NCBI RefSeq assembly: GCF_014323405.1
Contig: NZ_JACRWE010000004.1
Span: 186,001-250,000 of the forward strand
Length of the DNA: 64,000 nt
Direction of reading: 5' to 3'
Source of the DNA: Romboutsia faecis
GTDB taxonomy: Bacteria > Bacillota > Clostridia > Peptostreptococcales > Peptostreptococcaceae
A program made the translations under genes and the position numbers. Below, one piece after another: positions 9,190 to 15,891 of this stretch. Under the pieces are notes generated by a model. It saw nothing but the letters and a program-made list of their open reading frames with translations, searched no databases and was not told the origin of the DNA. The first letter of the stretch is position 1. Each line of letters starts with the position of its first letter.

Positions 9190-10071
9190 ATGAATAAGTT
9201 AAGAAGTATAGAGTCAGTATTTAGAGGATCGGAGCCACATTTTGTAGGAGATGGATTTAAAGTTAGTCAGTATTTTCCATCAGGCAAAAACTTATTAGAG
9301 CGTTTTTCACCATTTATTTTATTAGATTATAATAAACCACATTATTTTGAGCCTTCGAAGATAAGACGAGGTGTAGGAGCGCATCCACACAGAGGATTTG
9401 AAACAGTGACAGTTGCTTATGATGGAAAGGTTGAGCATCATGATAACAATGGAAATCATGGCGTTATAGGATCTGGTGATGTACAGTGGATGACAGCAGG
9501 AAGTGGGGTTCTTCATAAAGAATATCATGAAGAAGAATTTTCAAAAAATGGTGGAACGCTTCATATGATACAACTTTGGGTCAATCTACCAAGTAAGTAT
9601 AAGATGACAAATCCAAAGTATCAAACCATTACTAAAGAAGACATAGCTACTTACCAATTGAATAACAATGGAGGCGAAATAAGAGTTATCGCAGGAGAGG
9701 TAAAAGGAGTAAAAGGGCCTGCTGATACTTTTTCTAAAATAAATATATACAATGTAGACATGAAAAACAATGCAAGATTATCACTAAATGAACCAAGTGA
9801 TTTCAATACAGGAATGTTGATAATTAGCGGAGAGATTAAAATAAATGATGGTTCTGTATATAAAGAAAATGATTTTATATTATTTGATAATGTAGAAGGA
9901 GATATTATATTAGAATCAATTAGCGAAAACTCTTTAGCAATTGTTTTAAGTGGAGAGCCATTAAATGAACCAGTTATAGCTCATGGACCATTTGTGATGA
10001 ATACTGAGCAAGAAATAATCAAAGCTTATGAAGACTATAATTTAGGGAAATTTGGAGCATTTAATTTTTAA
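9190..10071 (+). CDS. Pirin family protein (cupin)
   Basis: A 293-aa bicupin. The N-terminal cupin carries the pirin metal site: HPHRGFET, VEHHDNNG and GDVQWMTAGSGVLHKE supply the conserved His/His/Glu ligands. The C-terminal cupin (about 175-285) lacks an obvious metal site, as usual in the family. Bacterial pirins are linked to quercetinase activity or redox-dependent regulation. The ribosome binding site AAGGAGGT is strong. Pairing with a MhqR-like MarR regulator and shared operators suggests induction by quinones or other electrophiles (inference). Confidence 0.93.
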   Translation: MNKLRSIESVFRGSEPHFVGDGFKVSQYFPSGKNLLERFSPFILLDYNKPHYFEPSKIRRGVGAHPHRGFETVTVAYDGKVEHHDNNGNHGVIGSGDVQWMTAGSGVLHKEYHEEEFSKNGGTLHMIQLWVNLPSKYKMTNPKYQTITKEDIATYQLNNNGGEIRVIAGEVKGVKGPADTFSKINIYNVDMKNNARLSLNEPSDFNTGMLIISGEIKINDGSVYKENDFILFDNVEGDIILESISENSLAIVLSGEPLNEPVIAHGPFVMNTEQEIIKAYEDYNLGKFGAFNF

Positions 10072-10081
10072 TACAATATAA

Positions 10082-10271
10082 AATTATATAACAACTGTTA
10101 TAGGACTAGCATTAGCTCCATTTTACAATGAAATAACTTGGTGTAATTTCTGTCCAATGGGAATAGATGTACATGAATATAAAGAAAGATGCTTTAACTC
10201 ATTATGACGGCATACAATGTGGTAGATGTGTAAATAAATATCCTAAAAAATCTATAGGATATACAAAATAA
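10082..10271 (+). pseudogene. Remnant of a 4Fe-4S polyferredoxin membrane protein
   Basis: The first frame reads a hydrophobic stretch then WCNFCPMGIDVHEYKERC and a stop. The +2 frame continues with CGRCVNKYPKKSIGYTK and a stop. Together they resemble the end of a NapH/YccM-type iron-sulfur membrane protein, with its N-terminus lost, a frameshift, and one cluster cysteine changed (KYPKK where CPKK is expected). It has no start or ribosome binding site and cannot be functional. Together with the terminator at 10289 it accounts for the 10072-10434 gap. Confidence 0.7.
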
Positions 10272-10288
10272 AAAATATACATTTTTAG

Positions 10289-10352
10289 ACATGCTCCCTT
10301 TCTAGTAGACAGTAAAAAATAAGTACTGTTGCTATTAAGGGAGCATATTTTA
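10289..10352. terminator. Bidirectional hairpin terminator
   Basis: ATGCTCCCTT (10291-10300) pairs with AAGGGAGCAT (10337-10346), enclosing a second imperfect arm (AGTAGACAGTA with TACTGTTGCT). It is placed to end the minus-strand sulfur operon and any transcript from the pirin side. Confidence 0.75.
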
Positions 10353-10434
10353 TAAAATCTAAATATATACAAAACAAAGTTTTAGTATCAAAATTAAATT
10401 TATATCTACTGTTATTAAAGATAATTTGGCAGAA

Positions 10435-11112
10435 TTATGATGATAGCAATTTTAATTTTTTGATATCAATTATTTTGATACTTCCTCTTGAAAGTTCTAC
10501 TATTTTATCCTTTTCAAACCTCTTAAGAATTCTACTTATAACTTCTCTAGCAGAGCCTAAGTTATTAGCTATAGTATCATGAGTTATATTAATGTTTATA
10601 GAATTATATAGATAGTATTGGTCTATTAAAAAACTAGCTACTCTACTATCTAAGCTAAAAAATACAACTTGCTCAAGAACCCACATAATTTCAGACAACT
10701 TATCTTGAGTTAAAGTAAGAAAGAAGTTTTGTATGCTAAGGTTGTTACTAGAAATTTCTTTAAAAAATTTACTATCAATTATAATAACAGAAGAATCTTT
10801 TTCGGCTTCTAGATTGATGTCATAAGTAAGGTCTTGATATACACAAGAGGATGATAACATACAAATATCACGTTCAAACAATCTAAAAAGTGTAATTTCT
10901 TTACCTGAATTTGAAGACATAAAGCTTCTAAGTTGACCATTTAAAACTAATACAATTCCAGTACAGGCTGAATTTTTAGAATGAACTAGTTCACCTGTAT
11001 TATATTTTTGAACAGAACTTGCTGAAACTAGACCTTTTAACTCACTTTTGGATAGATCATTGAAAAATGGTAGATTATCCTTGAGAAATAATTTTATATC
11101 TATATAACTCAT
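10435..11112 (-). CDS. Crp/Fnr-family transcriptional regulator
   Basis: A 225-aa regulator with an N-terminal cyclic-nucleotide-like beta-barrel (about 12-125), a dimer helix, and a C-terminal Crp-type helix-turn-helix (about 165-215, TIANNLGSAREVISRILKRF). There is no N-terminal Fe-S cysteine cluster. A close cysteine pair in the barrel (DICMLSSSCVYQD) is a common feature of clostridial members and could be a thiol sensor (inference). It is the last gene of a minus-strand operon with rhodanese and YeeE/YedE genes, 19 nt from its neighbour, so it probably controls that operon in response to sulfur species. Confidence 0.9.
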   Translation of the reverse strand: MSYIDIKLFLKDNLPFFNDLSKSELKGLVSASSVQKYNTGELVHSKNSACTGIVLVLNGQLRSFMSSNSGKEITLFRLFERDICMLSSSCVYQDLTYDINLEAEKDSSVIIIDSKFFKEISSNNLSIQNFFLTLTQDKLSEIMWVLEQVVFFSLDSRVASFLIDQYYLYNSININITHDTIANNLGSAREVISRILKRFEKDKIVELSRGSIKIIDIKKLKLLSS

Positions 11113-11131
11113 GTAATCACATCCTAATTAA

Positions 11132-11692
11132 TTATTTTTTTATTATAGAGCTTGGAAGTAGTAAAGAACCACCCATAAATAAGACTCCAGTTATAAGTAA
11201 CCCTGTAAATCCTAAATTGAATAATGATGGGAACTCTGGTGATAAATTAAATAGTGTTAATTTACCCATATCTAAACTTGAAATTAAGCCAATTGATTTT
11301 AGAGTAGCATATGACATTGAAAATACAAATGCTCCAATGAGTCCACCTAAAATAGTGACAATTGCTTTTTTTATGTTATCTGATGATACTGCACCAACAC
11401 AAGTACCAGGACAAGTACCAACGCTTCCAAATCCTAGCCCAAATATAATTCCTCCAAGTATAACACCGGTATTCATAGTTTTAATACTTAAATGATCTAA
11501 GTTAAATATTCCTATTAAGTTTGCTAAATAGAGAAGTACACTTGAAAAGCCTATAGCAAATAATATAACTTTAGCTAAATGTAAATCTTCTAATCTTAAC
11601 ATAGATAATAATTTTTTAGGGCTTGTAGCCCCAACTTTATATAAAGCATATCCGAAGAATGCTCCGAGCACTATTGCAAGTAATATTTTCAT
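11132..11692 (-). CDS. YeeE/YedE-family half-transporter (second subunit)
   Basis: A 186-aa membrane protein with about five to six helices. It contains the family signature GLGFGSVGTCPGTCVGAV, whose cysteines in related TsuA/PmpAB proteins hand thiosulfate or persulfide sulfur across the membrane. It is half the size of full-length YeeE and works with the similar-sized neighbour 22 nt upstream. Its context with a rhodanese supports import of reduced sulfur; the exact substrate is inference. Confidence 0.85.
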   Translation of the reverse strand: MKILLAIVLGAFFGYALYKVGATSPKKLLSMLRLEDLHLAKVILFAIGFSSVLLYLANLIGIFNLDHLSIKTMNTGVILGGIIFGLGFGSVGTCPGTCVGAVSSDNIKKAIVTILGGLIGAFVFSMSYATLKSIGLISSLDMGKLTLFNLSPEFPSLFNLGFTGLLITGVLFMGGSLLLPSSIIKK

Positions 11693-11714
11693 ATTATTTT
11701 CTCCTAATTTTTTA

Positions 11715-12275
11715 TTAATATTTGAATTTTTTAACTAAAATAGCAGTTGGTATAGCAACTGCAAATACAACACCTGCAAATACATATCCACTAACACTTG
11801 ATTGCATCATACCACTCATCATATGACCGCTAGTACATCCATCGGCTAATCTAGCTCCATATAATAGTAAAAATCCACCTATAAAACTAGGTAAGTATTT
11901 TTGTATAAAACCTTTATTATTATCGATTTTACAAACATCCTCTGAATATAATTCATCTTCTTTTTTATTCCTAGTTGCATGACCTATAAAACTTCCTAAT
12001 GGTATTGCTAGTACAAATATAAAATCATAATTAATGGGATTTTTTATAGATTTAGCTAATTTACCATCTGATTTATCATAATACGCATTCGTACTTTTAT
12101 ATCCAGTCTCCCTTTCACTATCTTCCTTTATTACGCTTTGGTCCATAGTGCTATGAACTATACCTGATAGAACTGAAAATTGAGTAGATACTCCTATTGG
12201 TTTAATTAATAATACTGATATAAAAAATGATAAACCTAATACAATTGCTCCTTTTAACCATTTTTGATTACTCAT
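11715..12275 (-). CDS. YeeE/YedE-family half-transporter (first subunit)
   Basis: A 186-aa membrane protein carrying the other half of the family signature, LADGCTSGHMMSGMMQSS, with a single conserved Cys. An unusually long hydrophilic loop (about 40-75, then 95-115) separates the first helices. A ribosome binding site AAGGAG lies before the start at 12275. It is the second gene of the sulfur operon and the partner of the gene at 11132. Confidence 0.85.
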   Translation of the reverse strand: MSNQKWLKGAIVLGLSFFISVLLIKPIGVSTQFSVLSGIVHSTMDQSVIKEDSERETGYKSTNAYYDKSDGKLAKSIKNPINYDFIFVLAIPLGSFIGHATRNKKEDELYSEDVCKIDNNKGFIQKYLPSFIGGFLLLYGARLADGCTSGHMMSGMMQSSVSGYVFAGVVFAVAIPTAILVKKFKY

Positions 12276-12297
12276 GATGAACTCCTTAAATATTATT

Positions 12298-12639
12298 TTA
12301 TTTTTTCTTTGAGATATAGCTAGATACTCCGCCTTTTAAGTTATAAACATTATTAAATCCATTTCTAGATAATGTTTTTGCAGCAGAATTACTTCTAGCC
12401 CCTGATGCACAATAAACAACTATATTAGAATCCTTATATAAATTTAAAGTGTCTAATTTAGATTTTAATTCATGTACAGGTATATTTTTAGATTTTGGAA
12501 TATGGAAATTACTGTATTCACCTGATGTCCTAACGTCTAATATTAATGTTTTTTTATTATTCTTTAAAAGTGTGTTTAGCTCTACACCATCGATATCTTT
12601 ATGTTTACTACCTTTGAAAAGTTCTGAAAAAAAGCTCAT
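12298..12639 (-). CDS. Rhodanese-like sulfurtransferase
   Basis: A 113-aa single rhodanese domain with LILDVRTSGEYSNFHI near the N-terminus and the active-site loop VVYCASGARSNSAA, whose Cys would carry a persulfide. It is cytoplasmic with no signal peptide. First gene of the operon, it would accept sulfur delivered by the two YeeE/YedE subunits. A strong ribosome binding site (AAAGGAG) precedes the start. Confidence 0.92.
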   Translation of the reverse strand: MSFFSELFKGSKHKDIDGVELNTLLKNNKKTLILDVRTSGEYSNFHIPKSKNIPVHELKSKLDTLNLYKDSNIVVYCASGARSNSAAKTLSRNGFNNVYNLKGGVSSYISKKK

Positions 12640-12757
12640 ATTAATTTCTCCTTTTTAGTTATAAGTTTTGGTTGAGGTTGATGTTTCTTATTATAGTAAA
12701 AAAAAATAAAAAGTTATGTGATTAAGTTACTGAATGAAGTTGATAATATAGTACGTA

Positions 12758-12804
12758 AAAATTTAATGGTAATCAAATTCTTTACCAATAAACATAAAAA
12801 ATAT
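12758..12804 (+). promoter_or_regulatory. 47-bp regulatory block upstream of the nitroreductase, copy 1
   Basis: Matches the reverse complement of 14962-15008 at 45 of 47 positions, and both copies read toward the gene they precede. It contains the dyad TGGTAA-N9-TTACCA. A TATAAT box follows at 12813. It is probably the operator/promoter of the ArsR-type regulator encoded between the two copies. Confidence 0.75.
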
Positions 12805-12854
12805 CTGCATTGTATAATAGATTAAACTAATAAACGAAAGGCAGATGAATTCAT

Positions 12855-13631
12855 ATGAAATACCAACATACAATTAAAGTTAATAAAGATACTTGCATTG
12901 GATGTGGACTTTGTAAAAAGGACTGTCCAGTAAATAATATAGTTATAGAAAATAAAAAATCAGTAATAAAAAAACAAGACTGCTTAATGTGCGGTCACTG
13001 TGCAGCAATTTGCCCAGTAAATGCTATTACACTTACAGGATTTGATGAAGCACCAATAGAACTTACAGAAAAACCTAATTTAGATTCAGATACATTATTA
13101 ATGGCAATTAAATCAAGAAGAACTATACGTAATTTTAAAGAGAAAGAAGTTTCACCAGAAATTGTAAAACAAATTATTGAAGCAGGTAGATATACACCTA
13201 GTGCTAAAAATTCACAAGATGTTTCATATATTGTTTTAGATAATAAAAAAAGAGTGTATGAGGAAGCAGCAGTGAAATTTTTTAGAAAAATAAAACCTAT
13301 TGCAAATATTGCTGTTAAATATTCAAAGGAAGTAATAATTGATGATAACTTCTTTTTCAAGAATGCACCTATTGCAATAATGGTGCTTACAAAAGATAAG
13401 ATTAGTGGTTCACTTGCAGCATCAAATATGGCTCTTATGGCAGAATCTTATGGTCTAGGAGTTTTATTTAGTGGATATTATACAGATGTAGCAAATAATT
13501 CGCCAAATCTACGAAAGCTTTTAAATTTAAAACATGGTGAGAATGTTGTTACAACTTTAGTAATTGGATATCCAAATGTTAAATATAGACGTACTGTACA
13601 AAAAGAGACAGCAAATGTTAGATATTTATAA
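12855..13631 (+). CDS. Nitroreductase with N-terminal 2x[4Fe-4S] ferredoxin domain
   Basis: A 258-aa cytoplasmic flavoprotein. Two ferredoxin motifs (CIGCGLCKKDCP and CLMCGHCAAICP, residues about 14-55) feed electrons to an FMN-binding nitroreductase domain (about 70-245), which has SRRTIRNFKEKEV and RYTPSAKNSQD. The Fe-S domain implies ferredoxin-type rather than NAD(P)H donation. The substrate is unknown. An ArsR regulator follows 15 nt downstream and the 47-bp block lies upstream, so expression is probably stress-inducible. Confidence 0.92.
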   Translation: MKYQHTIKVNKDTCIGCGLCKKDCPVNNIVIENKKSVIKKQDCLMCGHCAAICPVNAITLTGFDEAPIELTEKPNLDSDTLLMAIKSRRTIRNFKEKEVSPEIVKQIIEAGRYTPSAKNSQDVSYIVLDNKKRVYEEAAVKFFRKIKPIANIAVKYSKEVIIDDNFFFKNAPIAIMVLTKDKISGSLAASNMALMAESYGLGVLFSGYYTDVANNSPNLRKLLNLKHGENVVTTLVIGYPNVKYRRTVQKETANVRYL

Positions 13632-13646
13632 GTGATGGAGGATTTT

Positions 13647-14012
13647 ATGGAAAAAGAATGTCAGGAAAGAATACAAGAAATAACATCTAAATTTAAAGGA
13701 TGTCGTAAAGCTATTTCTGCTATGGGTGATGAAACTAGACAGTTGATTTTAATTACCCTTTTAGAGAGTGATTTTAATGGCATACGAGTGGGAGAGATTA
13801 CAGAAAAAACACATCTTTCTCGTCCTGCTGTATCTCATCATCTTAAAATATTAAAAGAAGCAGAAATTGTTAATGTACGTAGAGAGGGAACTAAAAACTA
13901 TTATTATCTTGATTCAAAAAAATCACAATGGAAATCACTAACAGAACTAATAAACCTTATATTTGTTGGAATACAACATATCGGTGAAAATGATGTAAGA
14001 AAAGGTGAGTAA
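13647..14012 (+). CDS. ArsR-family winged-helix regulator
   Basis: A 121-aa repressor with the helix-turn-helix in VGEITEKTHLSRPAVSHHLKIL and wing VRREGTKNYYYLD. The typical metal site CxC of ArsR is absent; C4 and C18 are the only cysteines, so the inducer may not be a metal. ATG 13647 is chosen because GGAGGA lies 6 nt ahead; the upstream GTG/ATG codons overlap the ribosome binding site. A decayed copy of its 3' end exists at 25843. Confidence 0.9.
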   Translation: MEKECQERIQEITSKFKGCRKAISAMGDETRQLILITLLESDFNGIRVGEITEKTHLSRPAVSHHLKILKEAEIVNVRREGTKNYYYLDSKKSQWKSLTELINLIFVGIQHIGENDVRKGE

Positions 14013-14042
14013 ATTAAAGTGATTTAGCAAAAAACCAGTAAA

Positions 14043-14062
14043 TTTAATTTTACTGGTTTTTA
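14043..14062. terminator. Small hairpin between convergent genes
   Basis: AAACCAGTAAA and TTTACTGGTTT (about 14031-14060) form a stem followed by TTATAATGG. It lies between the convergent ArsR and EFR1 genes, so it can act on both strands. Confidence 0.6.
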
Positions 14063-14087
14063 TAATGGTTTAAATGATAAAAAGATA

Positions 14088-14837
14088 TTATTTTAAATAG
14101 TACCTTTCTTTATTTTGAGTATTATTTTTATACTCAATAGCCTTAGTAGGGCAACCGCAAATACATGCCATACAATGAGTACATTTATTTCCCCAAACTG
14201 GATTTTGATTTTTTAAATTAATATTATTTAGAGGACATAGCTCTATACATTTTCCACAGCCAATGCATTTATCGGTATAATGAAATCCTTTGGCATGAAC
14301 AAATATTTTATAAAAAGCTGTATTTGTTATACCACTTTTAATTGTACCACCTAATCCACTAGGGGAAATAGTTTCAAATTCATTTTCAGCATTTATATCA
14401 GAAATAATTTTATATATTTGTTTATCTGCTTCTTTAATAATTTGTCTTGAGGTTTCTTTATCTGGTGCAGAAAATAAAGCTATATAATTTTCTGGCATTT
14501 TAATTTCTGCCATACCTTTTAGTTGCCACTTCTTATATTTACATAGCTTTTTAATATAATTTATGGCTTTTGCTGTATCTCCTCCACAAGTCATTACAAA
14601 GTAAACTTCCTTACTTCCTAAAAATTTTGTGTTTTTAATAAAATCCGTAACAACTATTGGTAATCTCCATGCATAAGTAGGACATACGAATATGAATGGT
14701 TTATTTGTTGATATTAATTCATCTGTTTTTTCTTTTTTTATAAGTTGATTTAGTGATATTAGTTCATCATCTAATCCTTGTGCAATTTTACGAGCTACAT
14801 ATCGGCTATTGCCAGTACCGCTAAAATATAAAATCAT
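14088..14837 (-). CDS. EFR1-type flavodoxin/ferredoxin fusion protein
   Basis: A 249-aa cytoplasmic electron-transfer protein. The N-terminal flavodoxin-like domain has the FMN phosphate loop FSGTGNSRYVA. The C-terminus carries two 4Fe-4S motifs (CIGCGKCIELCP and CTHCMACICGCP). It is transcribed toward the nitroreductase/ArsR pair from a near-identical promoter block, so the flavodoxin-ferredoxin protein and the ferredoxin-nitroreductase probably form one redox pathway. A truncated, decayed copy is at 25970-26130. Confidence 0.9.
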   Translation of the reverse strand: MILYFSGTGNSRYVARKIAQGLDDELISLNQLIKKEKTDELISTNKPFIFVCPTYAWRLPIVVTDFIKNTKFLGSKEVYFVMTCGGDTAKAINYIKKLCKYKKWQLKGMAEIKMPENYIALFSAPDKETSRQIIKEADKQIYKIISDINAENEFETISPSGLGGTIKSGITNTAFYKIFVHAKGFHYTDKCIGCGKCIELCPLNNINLKNQNPVWGNKCTHCMACICGCPTKAIEYKNNTQNKERYYLK

Positions 14838-14961
14838 AATTATTTCTCCCTAACTATTTTTATTTTAAACCTAAATCCTTCTGCTTTAATAAAGTGATTT
14901 ATGGATATGTTGTATTATAATGAATACAAAATTTACTAATTAAACAAATTATATCACAGTA

Positions 14962-15008
14962 ATATTTTTTATATTTATTGATAAAGAATTTGATTACCAT
15001 TAAATTTT
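14962..15008 (-). promoter_or_regulatory. 47-bp regulatory block upstream of EFR1, copy 2
   Basis: Reverse complement of 12758-12804 with two differences. On the minus strand it is followed by a TGTGATATAAT -10-like box and then the EFR1 gene. The remainder of the 14838-15140 gap shows only a 14-codon ATG frame at 15032 without clear significance. Confidence 0.75.
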
Positions 15009-15140
15009 AAGGGGGAATTGGCATAGATCAATGGAAGATATATTAAACATAATCGTAATTATGTTTGGATGCTGATATGTGTCTTTTTTTATTGTCAAAA
15101 ATTCAAAATAAAATTTTATGAAAAGAAAGGATGACTTTTT

Positions 15141-15500
15141 ATGCCAACAACAAAATCACAAAAACTATTATTTGCACTTTTAACTGTAATGATTACAGTA
15201 CCTTTATTTGTATTTTATAACCTTGCAATAGAAATGGGAGGTATGTCTAATCAAATATTCTTAATGTCTCTAAAGATAATACCAATAGAATTTATATTTG
15301 CAATTATTCTAGAGATACTAATAGCAGGACCACTTTCAGAAAAAATAGCTTTCAGTATAATAGATCCAAGAGAAGAAAAGCCGTATGTAATTACTACAGT
15401 AATGATATGTTCAACAGTGGTTTTAATGTGCCCAATGATGTCATTTATAGTGGCAATATTATTTAATGGAATAACAGTGGAGCTTGTTGATAAGTGGTGA
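15141..15500 (+). CDS. DUF2798-like small membrane protein
   Basis: A 119-aa protein with four hydrophobic helices arranged as two similar halves (KLLFALLTVMITVPLFVFYN and YVITTVMICSTVVLMCPMMSF), as in DUF2798 proteins. No catalytic motif is visible and the function is unknown. A ribosome binding site GAAAGGATG precedes the start. It lies beyond the EFR1 promoter, facing away from it. Confidence 0.7.
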   Translation: MPTTKSQKLLFALLTVMITVPLFVFYNLAIEMGGMSNQIFLMSLKIIPIEFIFAIILEILIAGPLSEKIAFSIIDPREEKPYVITTVMICSTVVLMCPMMSFIVAILFNGITVELVDKW

Positions 15501-15592
15501 GGTTTATTTTTAGATGTATATTTAGAGATAATCAACTTAATGAAGAAGAATACGAAACAATAAATGTATTATAAATTAATAATAGGAAAAAT

Positions 15593-15621
15593 TTGACATA
15601 TAGCGTATAATATGATAAAAT
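15593..15621 (+). promoter_or_regulatory. Sigma-A-type promoter of the riboswitch transcript
   Basis: TTGACA (15593-15598), a 17-nt spacer and TAAAAT (15616-15621). It is correctly placed about 15-20 nt before the start of the aptamer. Confidence 0.7.
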
Positions 15622-15636
15622 TTAGGCAAAATTTAA

Positions 15637-15712
15637 TAGGCAAACCTATGGAAACGTAGGGACGCAAAGCTATAGGGACTAAGGTTTTAAAACTATGTCA
15701 GCCAGTTGCCAA
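15637..15712 (+). ncRNA. c-di-GMP-I (GEMM) riboswitch aptamer
   Basis: The conserved core is present in order: GGCAAACC, a short hairpin with GAAA loop (CTATGGAAACGTAG), GGGACGCAAAGCTATAGGGACTAAGG as the P2/P3 junction region, and CAGCCAGTTGCC closing P1 (GGCAA 15639-15643 with TTGCC 15706-15710). It lies in the leader of the 2133-aa protease gene, 180 nt before its start, and is followed by an intrinsic terminator. Confidence 0.92.
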
Positions 15713-15802
15713 AGAGTACATTATACTTTTTGTCTAAAGCTTTATAGTTAATATTATTGTATATACTTATATGAAAAATATTAAATTATTAAAGTATATT
15801 TT

Positions 15803-15832
15803 AAGTTGCTCTTTTTGAGCAACTTTTTTTAT
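15803..15832 (+). terminator. Riboswitch expression-platform terminator
   Basis: AAGTTGCTC (15803-15811) pairs with GAGCAACTT (15817-15825), followed by seven Ts. The aptamer P1 3' strand AGTTGC (15704-15709) is also complementary to GCAACT (15819-15824) of this stem. An antiterminator is therefore possible that ligand binding would break, predicting an OFF switch (inference). Confidence 0.85.
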
Positions 15833-15891
15833 TACAGTTTAAAATATGCAAAATTAATGTACTTCTGAGGGGAATTAATCAGGAGGGAGAA

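Noticed and set aside
15032..15076. 14-codon ATG frame (MEDILNIIVIMFGC) before the DUF2798-like gene
   Set aside because: No clear ribosome binding site or attenuator structure follows; too short to support as a gene.
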